Assembly: GCA_035543335.1 (NCBI GenBank) | Contig: DASZZH010000023.1 | Span: forward strand, 35,322 to 99,321 | DNA length: 64,000 bases | Direction of reading: 5' to 3' | From: Burkholderiales bacterium | GTDB lineage: Bacteria; Pseudomonadota; Gammaproteobacteria; Burkholderiales; JAHFRG01 | Shown: in pieces, positions 51,463 through 61,456 of the stretch | Numbering within the stretch: the first letter of the stretch is position 1 | Layout: every line of letters begins with the position of its first letter | The notes under the pieces: model-generated | Database searches by the model: none | What the model was told of the DNA's origin: nothing | What the model saw: only the letters and a program-made list of their open reading frames with translations | Translations under genes and position numbers: made by a program

Positions 51463-53543
51463 GTGGCGAGCTTGGAAATATCGGCGATCCGGTTCATTTC
51501 CTTCCGAAGGTCGGCAAGGAGCGCGAGGCGGTTGTGCCGCAGCTCGGGTGCATCCGCCATTACCATGACGGATTCGAAAAAAGCGTCCACTGGGGACCTG
51601 AGAACGGCGAAAGTCTTCAAATAACCTGTAAAGTCACCTTGTTTGAAAAGCGCATCAGCTTTCCGCGATGTGGTTTTGAGCGCATCAAATAGCGCTTTCT
51701 CCGCAGGTTCTCTCAGCTTATCAGCTTCGGCATTTACGAAGGATTCTCCGTTTGCCTCGGCCTGTTTGAGAATATTCACTACGCGCTTGTTGGCGGCGGC
51801 AAGACTTTGCGCTTCGGGTAGCGTGTTGAACGCTCGCACCGCTTCGACTACGCGAAGAGTCAGGTTGATCCGATCGGGCCGCAGGTTTACGACTGAGTCG
51901 ACTTCTAGTGTTGAATACCCGTGGTCTCTGAAGTACCCGGCAAGGCGTTCGAAGATGAATGTTTCCAGCTCGGTATGTGCGTGTCCAACACGCTCGTTGT
52001 AGCCGGCGAAAGCCGCGTTGACTAAATCGTGCAAAGAAAGCGAAAGATCTCGTTCAATCAGGATTCGTACAATTCCAAGCGCCGCTCGCCGCAACCCAAA
52101 TGGATCTTTGTCTCCGGTCGGAACCTGACCGATGCCAAAGAGGCCTGCTAGTGTGTCGAGTTTGTCGGCGAGGGCCACAGCAGAGGCGATGGGCCCATCA
52201 GGCGTTGTATCACGCGCAAAGCGTGGTCGATAATGCGCCTCGATAGCGGCGGCGACATAAAGTGGTTCTCCGTCGTGCAACGCGTAATAGCGTCCCATTA
52301 CTCCCTGCAACTCGGGGAATTCGGCAACCATGTCGGTGAGCAGATCGGCCTTGGCCAGCCACGCTGCCCGTCCAGCGAGCAGCGGATCAGCGCCGATCTG
52401 GCGCGCGATCTTGCCGGCGAGCAGCTGTATTCGTTCGACGCGTTCGAGCTGGCTGCCGAGCTTGTTGTGGTAAACGACATTGGCGAGGCGCGGTACGCGC
52501 GCTTCGAGTCGAATCTTGCGGTCTTGGTCATAGAAGAATTTTGCGTCAGCGAGCCGCGCGCTCAACACGTGCTCGTTCCCGCGGATTATATTGGCGGGGT
52601 TCGCAATTCGTATGTTGCTGACCAAGAGAAAACGCGGAAGTAACGTCCCGTTTGCGTCGGCAAGTGGAAAATAGCGCTGATGTCGCTGCAGCGAGAGGAT
52701 CAGGCATTCCTGCGGCACCGCAAGGAACTCGGGGCTGAAACTACCTGAATAGACCACCGGGTATTCCACCAGCGCGGTGACTTCGTCGAGCAGCGCATCG
52801 TCCCAGATAATTTTGGCACCGGCGGCTTTCTTCTCCAGCTCCGCACGGATGAGCTCTTTACGCTTGGCGAAAGAAACGATTACCAAGCCTTTTTTTTCAA
52901 GAACCGCTTCATATTGGTCGGCGGTAGGAATTTCGATCTTGCCGCTGCTCAGGAAACGGTGGCCCACCGTGTAATTACGGCTTTCGAGACCCCATATTTT
53001 GCCTGGAATGACGTGCTTTCCATGCATCATTACTAGTCCATGAACAGGACGCGCGAACTGGGCCTCGCTATTGCCCCAACGCATTAGCTTCGGAACGGGT
53101 AGCACCTTTAACGCTTCCTCAACCTTTTGTGCGAGGACATTGTCGAGCGCCGCACCGGCGCTCGTGTAATTCGCGAGCCACTTGTCTCCGTCCGACGTCG
53201 GAATCTTCTTCAACGATTCGACTGCAACTCCGTACTTTCTCGCGAATCCCTTGGCCGCCTCGGCGCCGGCGCTTACCAATGGACCAGCTGTGTCCCCAGA
53301 TACGTCAGTTGCCTTCTCAAGTACCCCTTGAATCAACACGGCAATACGTCTTGGCGTCCCGAAGCAGCGCGGGTCCACTACACGTGGTCGAAGCAATAGG
53401 CTAGCTCCTTCTAGGCCCGAGGCAAGCGCATCGCGAAACTTCTCGGCCAACCGTTGCAGCGCCATCGGCGGAAGTTCTTCGGTGAACAGCTCGACTAGCA
53501 AGCTTGCGGACGCAGGCGCCTTGGTGGCTTTCTTTTTCGGCAT
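51459..53543 (-). CDS. glyS: Glycine--tRNA ligase beta subunit
   Basis: The beta subunit of the tetrameric bacterial glycyl-tRNA synthetase, which binds tRNA-Gly. The 694-residue protein starts, after a short basic lead, with LLVELFTEELPP and has the conserved PKLMRWGNSEAQFARPVHGL and an anticodon-binding-like C-terminus. It follows glyQ by three bases, the usual order. Confidence 0.96.
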   Translation of the reverse strand: MPKKKATKAPASASLLVELFTEELPPMALQRLAEKFRDALASGLEGASLLLRPRVVDPRCFGTPRRIAVLIQGVLEKATDVSGDTAGPLVSAGAEAAKGFARKYGVAVESLKKIPTSDGDKWLANYTSAGAALDNVLAQKVEEALKVLPVPKLMRWGNSEAQFARPVHGLVMMHGKHVIPGKIWGLESRNYTVGHRFLSSGKIEIPTADQYEAVLEKKGLVIVSFAKRKELIRAELEKKAAGAKIIWDDALLDEVTALVEYPVVYSGSFSPEFLAVPQECLILSLQRHQRYFPLADANGTLLPRFLLVSNIRIANPANIIRGNEHVLSARLADAKFFYDQDRKIRLEARVPRLANVVYHNKLGSQLERVERIQLLAGKIARQIGADPLLAGRAAWLAKADLLTDMVAEFPELQGVMGRYYALHDGEPLYVAAAIEAHYRPRFARDTTPDGPIASAVALADKLDTLAGLFGIGQVPTGDKDPFGLRRAALGIVRILIERDLSLSLHDLVNAAFAGYNERVGHAHTELETFIFERLAGYFRDHGYSTLEVDSVVNLRPDRINLTLRVVEAVRAFNTLPEAQSLAAANKRVVNILKQAEANGESFVNAEADKLREPAEKALFDALKTTSRKADALFKQGDFTGYLKTFAVLRSPVDAFFESVMVMADAPELRHNRLALLADLRKEMNRIADISKLAT

Positions 53544-53546
53544 GGA

Positions 53547-54449
53547 TCAGGCGCGGGCTTTCTTTTTTGTCGCTTGCGGTTGCTTCAGCAACGGGAAGCC
53601 GAGCTTCTCACGAGATTCGTAGTAAGCTTTTGCCACCAGTCGGGCTATAGCGCGAACGCGGTCAATGTAAGCGGTGCGCTCGGTGACCGAAATCGCGCCG
53701 CGCGCATCCAGCAGATTGAAGGCGTGCGAGCACTTGAGCATCATTTCGTAAGCCGGCAGGACGAGCTGTGCTTCGACCAGCCGTTTCGCTTCGGCCTCGA
53801 ACTGGCTAAAGTGCTGGAACAACATTTCGTTGTTGGCGAGCTCGAAGTTGTATTTCGATTGCTCGACTTCATTTTGGTGGTAAACGTCGCCGTAGGTGAC
53901 ACCGTCCACCCAGATGAGATCGAACACGCTTTCCTTGCCCTGTAGATGCATCGCCAGCCGTTCCAGACCGTAAGTGAGTTCGCCAAGCACCGGCTTGCAG
54001 TCGAGTCCGCCGACCTGTTGGAAATAGGTGAACTGAGTGATTTCCATGCCATTGAGCCACACTTCCCAACCCAAACCCGAGGCACCCAGCGTGGGCGACT
54101 CCCAGTCATCCTCGACAAACCGGATATCGTTTTTTTTAGGATTTATGCTCAGCGCCACCAGCGATTTCAGGTACAGGTCTTGAATATCGTCGGGTGAGGG
54201 TTTCAGCACGACTTGGTATTGATAGTAATGCTGCAAGCGGTTGGGGTTTTCGCCGTAGCGTCCATCTTTGGGCCGGCGCGAAGGTTGCACGTACGCCGCC
54301 TTCCACGGCTCCGGCCCGATGGCGCGCAGGAAAGTGGCCCAATGGAAGGTGCCTGCGCCCATTTCCATATCCATTGGTTGCACGATGACGCAGCCCTGCT
54401 TGGCCCAATAGTCCTGCAATTTGAGAATGATTTGCTGGAAGGTGAGCAT
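53547..54449 (-). CDS. glyQ: Glycine--tRNA ligase alpha subunit
   Basis: The catalytic subunit of the heterotetrameric glycyl-tRNA synthetase. The 300-residue protein opens [20 protein letters not shown] and has [20 protein letters not shown] and [20 protein letters not shown], all hallmark segments. The C-terminus ends in a Lys-rich tail. Confidence 0.97.
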   Translation of the reverse strand: MLTFQQIILKLQDYWAKQGCVIVQPMDMEMGAGTFHWATFLRAIGPEPWKAAYVQPSRRPKDGRYGENPNRLQHYYQYQVVLKPSPDDIQDLYLKSLVALSINPKKNDIRFVEDDWESPTLGASGLGWEVWLNGMEITQFTYFQQVGGLDCKPVLGELTYGLERLAMHLQGKESVFDLIWVDGVTYGDVYHQNEVEQSKYNFELANNEMLFQHFSQFEAEAKRLVEAQLVLPAYEMMLKCSHAFNLLDARGAISVTERTAYIDRVRAIARLVAKAYYESREKLGFPLLKQPQATKKKARA

Positions 54450-54479
54450 GGGCGGAAAGCCTGCGCAAATACGTGAATT

Positions 54480-56003
54480 CTACTGGTTTTGGAGGCTTGG
54501 AGAAAGCAAACGCCGCGCAAGCAGCAGACTGGTGATCATTGCTATCACACAAAGCGCAAGCACTGCCCAATTGCCCCAGCGCACGTAAGGAGTAGTCCCG
54601 GTGTAGCCGCGCACTTCATGTTCAAGCACCGCGGTGGTGAAAAGCGGGAGTCTACTCAACACTTCACCTTGTGCATTGATAACCGCGGTCACCCCGGTGT
54701 TGGTGGCGCGCAGCATGTATCTGCCGGTTTCCAGTGCCCGCGTTTGCGACATTTGCAAATGCTGCATGGGCGCGACCGAGTCGCCGAACCAGGCGTCGTT
54801 GGTGACGTTCACCAGCAAAGACGCTTGTGGCAGCTGGCGGATGATTTCCTCACCGAACACGTCTTCGTAGCAAACGTTCACCGCTACCTGCTGGCCCGCG
54901 ACTTTCAACGGCTGCGGGTCCGCAGGCCCACGGGAGAAATCCAGCAGGGGAATTTGCAGCACCTCAAGCACCCAGCCGAAAAGGGGACGCAGCGGAATGA
55001 ATTCCCCGAATGGCACCAGGTGCGATTTGCGGTAAGTCTGGGTAGGGGAACTCCCAAAACTGAAAACGCTGTTGTAGTAATGCTCCTGATCGGCGCGCTC
55101 GGGAAGGCCAATCAAAACATCGCCGCCGTTTTTCTTCGCATGCGCCGTGAATTTTTCCAGATAAATTTTCGGCACCTCATGGTAAAACAGCGGGAAAGCG
55201 GTTTCGGGCAGAATGATGAGCGGACTTCGGCTCCCGTCAACCAGCCGGCGGTAGGTTTCCAGGGTGTTGACGATTTGATCATCGCGCCATTTCAGCTCCT
55301 GCGGGATGTTGCCCTGAACCAGGCTTACTTTCAGTGCCGGCCCCGCCGGCTCAGTCCATTCAATTTGCTGCAAGCCCAGACCGCCGAGCCAGAGCGCGGA
55401 CAGCAAGCCCACGCAGCGTGCCCGGCCTGCGCCTCCGATGAGCATGTTCAACAACCCCGCGCTGGCCGCGACAACAAAAGACACGCCGAATACGCCCAGG
55501 AGCGGCGCATAGCCCGCAAGCGGGCTCACCGGTACCTGCGAATAACCGGCGGCCAGCCAGGGAAAGCCGGTGAAAATCCAGCTCCGTGTCCATTCCAGCA
55601 GCGTCCAGATGGCGGGGAACAGCAAAATATTCTTTATGAAAGGCGGGTTTTTTTTGAGCGCCAGCAGCCACCCTGCGATTGCCGGAAATAAACCGAACAG
55701 CGCGCAGAAAAACAGCGTGGCGACGCCGGCAAGCAGCCAGGGCATGGCGCCGAAATCGTGCAGGCTGACATAAATCCAGCTCGTGCCGAAACCGAAAAAA
55801 CCGAGGCCGAAGCCAAAACCGATTAGAGCCGCACGCCATTTTTCGTCGGATTCTTCCCACAAGTGGAGAAGCAGGGCGAGAGTAAGCAGGGGAACAGGGA
55901 AAAAATAAAAAGGCGCAAAGCCTAGAACGCTTGCCGCGCCCAGCACGAATGCCACAAGCGCTTTCCCGGTCAAGGACTGGGGAAGCGGAAGGTTTGCCTT
56001 CAT
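54480..56003 (-). CDS. lnt: Apolipoprotein N-acyltransferase
   Basis: Lnt adds the third acyl chain to the N-terminal cysteine of lipoproteins in the inner membrane. The 507-residue protein has about six membrane helices (1-205), a nitrilase-like periplasmic domain with the Glu-Lys-Cys triad in PETAFP, RKSHLVPFGE and CYEDVFG, and a final helix. It overlaps corC by four bases. Confidence 0.96.
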   Translation of the reverse strand: MKANLPLPQSLTGKALVAFVLGAASVLGFAPFYFFPVPLLTLALLLHLWEESDEKWRAALIGFGFGLGFFGFGTSWIYVSLHDFGAMPWLLAGVATLFFCALFGLFPAIAGWLLALKKNPPFIKNILLFPAIWTLLEWTRSWIFTGFPWLAAGYSQVPVSPLAGYAPLLGVFGVSFVVAASAGLLNMLIGGAGRARCVGLLSALWLGGLGLQQIEWTEPAGPALKVSLVQGNIPQELKWRDDQIVNTLETYRRLVDGSRSPLIILPETAFPLFYHEVPKIYLEKFTAHAKKNGGDVLIGLPERADQEHYYNSVFSFGSSPTQTYRKSHLVPFGEFIPLRPLFGWVLEVLQIPLLDFSRGPADPQPLKVAGQQVAVNVCYEDVFGEEIIRQLPQASLLVNVTNDAWFGDSVAPMQHLQMSQTRALETGRYMLRATNTGVTAVINAQGEVLSRLPLFTTAVLEHEVRGYTGTTPYVRWGNWAVLALCVIAMITSLLLARRLLSPSLQNQ

Positions 56004-56836
56004 TCTTGGGGTTTGGGCGAATTGAGCTTCTGTACCAGCAGGGTGTGTATCCTGCGGCTGTCCGCCCGCAGCACCTGGAAACTCAGGTTGTCGAAGCTGA
56101 TTTGCTCGCCGCGCTTGGGAAGTTTTCCAAAGCGGGAAATCACCAGTCCGCCGATGGTGTCATGCTCTTCGTTGCTTAAAGTTACCCCCAGCGCCGCGTT
56201 GAAATCGGGGATTTCCACGACTGCTTTCACGCGATAGCGGCCGCCACGCTCCTGGCGGATGTTGTCCTCTGCTTCGTCGAAGTCGTATTCATCCTCGATG
56301 TCGCCGACGATCTGCTCCAGCACGTCTTCAATCGTCACCAGTCCGGCCACGCCGCCGTATTCGTCCACCACGATGGCGATGTGGTTACGATTGCTGCGAA
56401 AGTCCTTGAGCAGCACATTCAAGCGCTTGGATTCGGGCACGAACACCGCGGGGCGCAGCATATCGCGCACGTTGAAGTTCTGTTCCGCATAGTAGCGCAG
56501 CAAATCTTTGGCGAGCAGGATACCGATTACGTTGTCCTTGTTCTCGTCGATCACCGGAAAGCGCGAGTGCGCGGTTTCGATGACGAAGGGAATGAATTTT
56601 TCCGGCGGGTCACTGATATCGATGATGTCCATTTGCGAGCGCGGAACCATGATGTCGCGCACCTGCGTTTCGGAGACCTGCATCACACCCTCGATCATGG
56701 AAAGCGCGTCCGCATCGAGCAGGTTGCGCTCGTAGGAGGAGTGCAGGAGCTCCACCAGTTGCTGACGGTCTTCTGGCTCGCGCATCAACAGGGCGCCGAG
56801 ACGTTCCAGCCACTTTGGTTTTGGTGTTTCGTTCAT
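56000..56836 (-). CDS. corC: HlyC/CorC family CBS-domain protein (YbeX)
   Basis: A 278-residue cytoplasmic protein with two CBS domains (about 65-190) and a C-terminal CorC/HlyC domain. IMVPRSQMDIID, VVDEYGGVAGLVTIEDVLEQIVGDIEDE and the late GLVISRFGKLPKRGEQISF segment identify it. It is associated with Mg/Co efflux and with ribosome metabolism in the conserved ybeZYX-lnt operon. Confidence 0.93.
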   Translation of the reverse strand: MNETPKPKWLERLGALLMREPEDRQQLVELLHSSYERNLLDADALSMIEGVMQVSETQVRDIMVPRSQMDIIDISDPPEKFIPFVIETAHSRFPVIDENKDNVIGILLAKDLLRYYAEQNFNVRDMLRPAVFVPESKRLNVLLKDFRSNRNHIAIVVDEYGGVAGLVTIEDVLEQIVGDIEDEYDFDEAEDNIRQERGGRYRVKAVVEIPDFNAALGVTLSNEEHDTIGGLVISRFGKLPKRGEQISFDNLSFQVLRADSRRIHTLLVQKLNSPKPQE

Positions 56837-56861
56837 ATGAAAATCGGCAAGGTGTCAAAGA

Positions 56862-56942
56862 TAAAGAGTGAGGAATAAATCAAGACAAGGCCCCTAATTC
56901 TCCTTACTCTTTACCCCTGACTCCGTACGCTTCACGCTCATA
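56862..56942. repeat. Heptad repeat pair at the ybeY 3' end
   Basis: On the minus strand GGAGTCA, GGGGTAA, AGAGTAA, GGAG (56900-56926) forms the ybeY end. An inverted copy (AAAGAGTGAGGAATAA, 56863-56878) lies beyond it. It belongs to the same family as the tract after aroE (42812-42906). Confidence 0.6.
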
Positions 56943-57371
56943 AGGATCGGGAAAGCCCAAACCCGTGATGATTTGCGCTTCCAGTCTTTCCATTTCCTCG
57001 GCTTCGGTTTTGCGCTCATGGCTGTAGCCCTGCAAATGCAGGACGCCGTGCACCACCAGGTGCGCGTAATGCGCTTTGAGGTTTTTGCCTCGCTCGCTCG
57101 CGGCGCGCACCACCACCGGCGCGCAGAGCGCGATATCTCCGCTAAGCTGTTTGGTGCCGGGATAGGCGAAGGTCAGCACATCGGTGGCGTAATCCTTGCC
57201 GCGAAAGTCGCGGTTTAGCATCCGGCCTTCTGCTTTGCCAACGATGCGGAAGGTGATTTCCGCGGGCCGGCGCAGCGCGGCAAGCGCCCATTTGCGGATT
57301 TGCGGCCGGCTCGGAACGCGAGCGTAGCGCATCGCGTATTGCACCGAGAGGTTAAGCTTTTTTGCCTTCAT
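56904..57371 (-). CDS. ybeY: rRNA maturation endoribonuclease YbeY
   Basis: YbeY is a zinc-dependent RNase acting in 16S rRNA 3' end maturation and ribosome quality control. The 155-residue protein has the zinc site HGVLHLQGYSHE (three His). Its last residues GKE and the TAA are encoded by the heptad repeat also found at the end of aroE. The start overlaps the phoH stop. Confidence 0.95.
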   Translation of the reverse strand: MKAKKLNLSVQYAMRYARVPSRPQIRKWALAALRRPAEITFRIVGKAEGRMLNRDFRGKDYATDVLTFAYPGTKQLSGDIALCAPVVVRAASERGKNLKAHYAHLVVHGVLHLQGYSHERKTEAEEMERLEAQIITGLGFPDPYEREAYGVRGKE

Positions 57372-58327
57372 GGTTTGTTCTTTTCATGTTGTTCGTAGGC
57401 ATTGACGATTTTCTGCACCAGCGGATGGCGCACCACGTCTTCGCTGAGGAAAAAGGTGAAGGCGATGCCGCGTACTTTTTCCAGCACCTGGCGCGCTTCC
57501 ACCAGCCCGTTTTTCTGTCCGCGCGCCAGGTCGGTCTGTGTCACGTCCCCGGTAATCACCGCTTTGGTGCCGAAGCCGATGCGGGTCAGGAACATCTTCA
57601 TCTGCTCCGGCGTGGTGTTCTGCGCTTCATCGAGGATAATGAACGAATGGTTGAGCGTGCGGCCGCGCATGTAGGCCAGCGGCGCGATTTCAATCGCCCC
57701 GCGCTCGAACATTTTGTTGATCTTTTCAAAGCCCATCAGGTCGTAGAGCGCGTCATAGAGCGGGCGCAAGTAGGGATCCACTTTCTGCGCCAGGTCGCCG
57801 GGCAGAAAACCCAGGCGCTCACCGGCTTCCACCGCAGGGCGCACCAGCACGATGCGTTTTACGCTGTCGCGCTCCAGTGCATCCACCGCGCACGCCACTG
57901 CGAGATAGGTCTTGCCGGTGCCCGCCGGTCCGATGCTGAAAGTGATGTCGTACTCCTGCATCTGCCGCAGATATTGAATCTGTCTGGGCGTCCGGCCATG
58001 CAAATCCTGACGCCGGGTAAGCAGCGCCGGTGCTTCCTCTTTTTCGGCTGCCGCCAGTTTCGGGTTGGCGACTTCAATCAGCCCCAGCTGTACTTCTTCA
58101 ATCGACAGGCTTTGCGCCGCCTTGCCGTAAAAATTTTGCAGCGCCTCGGCCGCGAGCCTGGTCTGCTTGGGCTCGCCTCGCAGCGAAAAGTTCTCCCCGC
58201 GCCGGGCGATGCTCACGTCCAGTGACGCTTCGATCCGTTTCAGGTTTTCATCCAGGGCGCCGCACAGGTTGGCGAGGCGCTGGTTGTCCACCGGTGTGAA
58301 GGAAATGTTGAGCGGCTGGGACTTCAA
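57368..58327 (-). CDS. ybeZ: PhoH-like ATPase (YbeZ)
   Basis: A 319-residue PhoH family NTPase with an N-terminal KH-like region, Walker [12 protein letters not shown] and Walker [21 protein letters not shown]. It acts with YbeY in RNA metabolism. The start is a TTG at 58327 within the miaB stop (TTGA), indicating translational coupling. Confidence 0.94.
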   Translation of the reverse strand: MKSQPLNISFTPVDNQRLANLCGALDENLKRIEASLDVSIARRGENFSLRGEPKQTRLAAEALQNFYGKAAQSLSIEEVQLGLIEVANPKLAAAEKEEAPALLTRRQDLHGRTPRQIQYLRQMQEYDITFSIGPAGTGKTYLAVACAVDALERDSVKRIVLVRPAVEAGERLGFLPGDLAQKVDPYLRPLYDALYDLMGFEKINKMFERGAIEIAPLAYMRGRTLNHSFIILDEAQNTTPEQMKMFLTRIGFGTKAVITGDVTQTDLARGQKNGLVEARQVLEKVRGIAFTFFLSEDVVRHPLVQKIVNAYEQHEKNKP

Positions 58328-59664
58328 GGTTTGCAGGTTCGTGCCGTCATCTCACCGCGCAGCGAATGCGGCATGGCAGCGGTAATGTTGAGGTCGACGA
58401 AATTTCCGATGAGGCGGGTATGGCCCGCGAAATTGACCACGCGGTTATTGTCGGTGCGCCCGGCGAGTTCGCCGGCATTTTTCTTCGACCGGCCTTCCAC
58501 CAGCACCCGCTGCCTGGTGCCGACCATGCCGTGGCTGATGGCCTGGTCCCGGGATTCGATCTTTTTCTGCAATCGCGCGAGGCGCTCGAGCTTGGTTTCT
58601 TCCGGGACTTGATTAGGCAATTCCGCCGCCGGCGTGCCAGGACGCGGGCTGTAGGTAAAGCAGAAACTCGCATCGAAGCCCACCTCATCCACAAGCCTGA
58701 GCGTGGCCTGGAAATCCTCCTCGGTTTCGCCGGGAAAGCCGACGATGAAATCCGAGGTGAGTGAAATTTCCGGGCGCACCTTGCGCAGCCGCCGCACGAT
58801 GGATTTGTATTCGAGAGCGGTGTAGCCGCGCTTCATCGCCGCCAGTACGCGATCGGAGCCGGATTGCACCGGCAGGTGCACATGGCTCACCAGCTTCGGT
58901 GTTTTGCCGTAGGCGTCGATCAGGCGCTGCGTGAATTCCAATGGATGCGAAGTAGTGTAGCGAAGGCGCTCGATGCCGGGAATCTCCGCAAGGTATTCGA
59001 GGAGCAGAGCAAAGTCCGCGGTGTCGCCGTCATTCATCGGTCCGCGGTAAGCGTTCACGTTTTGTCCGAGCAGCGTCACTTCCTTCACGCCGTGCTCCGC
59101 AAGTTCCGCCACTTCGGCAAGCACGTCGTCGAACGGGCGCGACACTTCCTCGCCACGGGTGTACGGCACCACGCAGAAACTGCAGTACTTGCTGCAGCCT
59201 TCCATGATGGAAACAAAAGCGCTCGCGCCTTCCACGCGCGGCGGCGGCAGGTGGTCGAATTTCTCGATTTCGGGAAAGGAAATATCCACTTGCGGCCTGC
59301 CGCTCTGGCGCCGCGCGCGCAGCAACTGTGGCAGTCGGTGCAAAGTCTGCGGGCCGAACACTACGTCCACGTAAGGCGCGCGCGCGACGATGGCTGCGCC
59401 TTCCTGGCTGGCGACGCAGCCGCCGACGCCGATCAGCAATTCCGGATTGCGCTGCTTCAAATGCTTCCAGCGGCCGAGATAATGAAAAACTTTTTCCTGC
59501 GCTTTTTCACGAACCGAACAGGTGTTGAAGAGAATCACGTCGGCCTCAAGAGGGTCATCGGTTTTTTCCAGCCCTTCTGCGGCGTGGAGCACGTCCGCCA
59601 TCTTGCCAGAGTCGTACTCGTTCATCTGGCAGCCAAAGGTCTTGATGTAAAGTTTCTTCGCCAC
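58324..59664 (-). CDS. miaB: tRNA-2-methylthio-N6-dimethylallyladenosine synthase
   Basis: MiaB is a radical-SAM methylthiotransferase modifying i6A37 of tRNAs. The 446-residue protein has the N-terminal cluster cysteines ([30 protein letters not shown]), the radical-[11 protein letters not shown] and a C-terminal TRAM domain. I start at GTG 59664 ([11 protein letters not shown]); the open frame upstream would overlap the DUF2782 gene. Confidence 0.95.
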   Translation of the reverse strand: MAKKLYIKTFGCQMNEYDSGKMADVLHAAEGLEKTDDPLEADVILFNTCSVREKAQEKVFHYLGRWKHLKQRNPELLIGVGGCVASQEGAAIVARAPYVDVVFGPQTLHRLPQLLRARRQSGRPQVDISFPEIEKFDHLPPPRVEGASAFVSIMEGCSKYCSFCVVPYTRGEEVSRPFDDVLAEVAELAEHGVKEVTLLGQNVNAYRGPMNDGDTADFALLLEYLAEIPGIERLRYTTSHPLEFTQRLIDAYGKTPKLVSHVHLPVQSGSDRVLAAMKRGYTALEYKSIVRRLRKVRPEISLTSDFIVGFPGETEEDFQATLRLVDEVGFDASFCFTYSPRPGTPAAELPNQVPEETKLERLARLQKKIESRDQAISHGMVGTRQRVLVEGRSKKNAGELAGRTDNNRVVNFAGHTRLIGNFVDLNITAAMPHSLRGEMTARTCKP

Positions 59665-59672
59665 GAGACTCG

Positions 59673-59999
59673 CTATTTTTTGAGGCTCGCAGCCTCTTCC
59701 GGCGTCAACAGCCACATGTTGATGAGGTCGCCGTTGCCGTCGAGCTGGTAGAGCACGGTGGCTGACCGAGGCAGATAGTTGGGAAGAATAATGCGGTTGT
59801 TCTGGTCAAAAATCCTCGAGCCGGGAGCAAGATGAAACTGCCTGCCGCCGATGAGGACATAAGGATACTTGCTGTCTTTGAGCTCATCCGCCACAGCGTC
59901 AGGCGGCAGGATGCGCCCGGCATGCGCCCCCGTCTGCCACCCAAGCAGGGCAAGGAAGGTGAGACTGACCAGAGTCTTTAATATAGGCGTTGTACTCAA
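59673..59999 (-). CDS. DUF2782 exported protein
   Basis: A 108-residue protein with a signal peptide (cleavage around Ala27) and a short conserved domain containing [19 protein letters not shown] and [20 protein letters not shown], typical of DUF2782. Such genes lie next to miaB or polA in betaproteobacteria; function unknown. The start is a TTG at 59999, about 11 bases after AGGGG. It lies between the tRNA and miaB on the same strand. Confidence 0.82.
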   Translation of the reverse strand: MSTTPILKTLVSLTFLALLGWQTGAHAGRILPPDAVADELKDSKYPYVLIGGRQFHLAPGSRIFDQNNRIILPNYLPRSATVLYQLDGNGDLINMWLLTPEEAASLKK

Positions 60000-60042
60000 C
60001 CGGGCGGAAACCCCTAGTGATCAAGGTATAAATGTAAGGTAA

Positions 60043-60118
60043 TGGTGGCGAATCAGGGATTTGAACCCCGGACCAAAGGATTATGATTCCTCTGCTCTAA
60101 CCACTGAGCTAATTCGCC
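60043..60118 (-). tRNA. tRNA with CAT anticodon (Met elongator or lysidine-modified Ile)
   Basis: Reading leftwards, a full cloverleaf folds. The acceptor stem is GGCGAAT/ATTCGCC and the D stem is GCTC/GAGC. The anticodon stem is GAGGA/TCCTT with loop ATCATAA (anticodon CAT), and the T arm is CGGGG-TTCAAAT-CCCTG. The discriminator is A and CCA is encoded. The formylation-type initiator features (C1 mismatch, GGG/CCC anticodon pairs) are absent. Its D-arm resembles E. coli ileX, so tRNA-Ile2 is possible; many annotation tools would call it Met. Confidence 0.95.
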
Positions 60119-60133
60119 ACACTCGAACCCGAC

Positions 60134-60163
60134 ATTTTCTGGGTTAAAGCCCTAATTTGTCAA
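60134..60163 (-). promoter_or_regulatory. Putative promoter of the tRNA-DUF2782-miaB unit
   Basis: Leftward TTGACA (60158-60163) is perfect; GAAAAT (60134-60139) lies 18 bases downstream, 16 bases before the tRNA. Confidence 0.45.
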
Positions 60164-60196
60164 GATTAATAAAGGCTTGTGTGAATTTAGGCCGTG

Positions 60197-60214
60197 CGGA
60201 AAGTAAGCTTTCCG
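60197..60214. promoter_or_regulatory. Small perfect hairpin upstream of the FAD hydroxylase
   Basis: CGGAAAG (60197-60203), loop TAAG, CTTTCCG (60208-60214), in the divergent tRNA/hydroxylase spacer. It may be an operator or leader hairpin; no regulator is identified. Confidence 0.3.
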
Positions 60215-60263
60215 GACGTGCTAATATGCGCCTAGACCTTTATATGTAAAGGGGTAAACCACC

Positions 60264-61418
60264 TTGTTTGACGTCATTATCGTCGGTGCCGGCTTGGTCG
60301 GGGCGAGTCTGGCCTTGGCCTTGCGGGCAAGCGGGCTCCGGCTGGCTTTGGTAGAAAACCATGCCCCGCCTAGTGCGGAAGAAACCGGCTGGGACAACCG
60401 GGTTTATGCCATCAGCCCCGGAGCCGCGGCATTTCTGGAAAGCTGCGGTGTATGGCGAAACCTGGATAGCCAGCGCGTCACGCAAATACTGGGAATGCAG
60501 GTCTACGGCGACGACGGCAGTTCACATCTCGATTTCAGCGCCTATGATTGCGGTTTGCCGGAGCTCGCTTTTATCGTCGAAAACCGCTTGCTGCAACGCT
60601 CGCTGTGGCGTGAACTCGCAGCGCAGGAAAACCTGAAGCTGTTTTGCCCGGCGCAATGCAGCGCTTTGGAACGGGCGCCCGGCCATATCGCGCTGCGCCT
60701 TGAAGACGGGACTGGTCTTGAAAGCAGACTGGTGGTCGGCGCCGATGGCGGCGATTCCCGGGTGCGCGAGCAGGCGGGGATTGCGGTGAAGTGCCATCAG
60801 TACGGCCAGCTCGGCGTGGTGGCGAATTTCGAAACCGAACAGCCGCATCGCAATATCGCTTTTCAATGGTTCCGCGATGACGGCGTGCTCGCTTATTTGC
60901 CGCTGCCGGGAAACCGTATTTCCATTGTCTGGTCTACCGCGGAAGACAACGCGAAAAGGCTGCTCGCTCTTCCGCTTGCGGAGTTTTGCAGCCAAGCAGC
61001 GAGCGCGGGGCAGCATGTTTTGGGCGCGCTGCGCTTAATTACAACCCCTGCCGCTTTTCCCCTGAAATTCCTGCGCGTGGAGCACATGGTGAGCCCGCGA
61101 CTTGCTTTAATCGGTGATGCCGCGCATGTGGTGCATCCGTTGGCGGGACAGGGCGTGAACCTCGGCTTTCAGGATGCGCGCGTCCTGGCGGAAACCCTGC
61201 TCAATCGCGGCGTTCAAAGCGATTGCGGCGATTACCGCCTGCTCCGGCGTTTCGAACGCGGGCGCAAGGAAGATATTCTGGCGATGCAGCTCACCACCCA
61301 CGGGCTGCAGCAGCTTTTCGGCCTCCCCTGGTTTTCAGGATTGCGCAACTTTGGCTTGCGTCTTACTAACAGCCTGCCGCCGATAAAAAGCATTTTGGTG
61401 CAACGCGCGTTGAATTAG
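60264..61418 (+). CDS. UbiH/UbiF/COQ6 family FAD-dependent hydroxylase
   Basis: A 384-residue flavoprotein monooxygenase of the ubiquinone-hydroxylase family. It has IVGAGLVGAS (6-15), the mid-sequence VGADGGDSRVRE motif and GDAAHVVHPLAGQGVNLG (about 283-300). It probably hydroxylates the ubiquinone ring in the membrane-associated Ubi complex; the exact position (UbiH, UbiF or UbiM class) cannot be told. The TTG start has AAAGGGG nine bases upstream. The dsbC gene follows at 38 bases. Confidence 0.88.
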   Translation: MFDVIIVGAGLVGASLALALRASGLRLALVENHAPPSAEETGWDNRVYAISPGAAAFLESCGVWRNLDSQRVTQILGMQVYGDDGSSHLDFSAYDCGLPELAFIVENRLLQRSLWRELAAQENLKLFCPAQCSALERAPGHIALRLEDGTGLESRLVVGADGGDSRVREQAGIAVKCHQYGQLGVVANFETEQPHRNIAFQWFRDDGVLAYLPLPGNRISIVWSTAEDNAKRLLALPLAEFCSQAASAGQHVLGALRLITTPAAFPLKFLRVEHMVSPRLALIGDAAHVVHPLAGQGVNLGFQDARVLAETLLNRGVQSDCGDYRLLRRFERGRKEDILAMQLTTHGLQQLFGLPWFSGLRNFGLRLTNSLPPIKSILVQRALN

Positions 61419-61456
61419 GCTGTCGAAGCTCGGAATTGACCTTCTTAGGGGACGCT

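Noticed and set aside
51459..54449. Horizontal acquisition of glyQS
   Set aside because: Gene order, spacing and operon position are normal for Betaproteobacteria; nothing beyond slight local composition change was seen.
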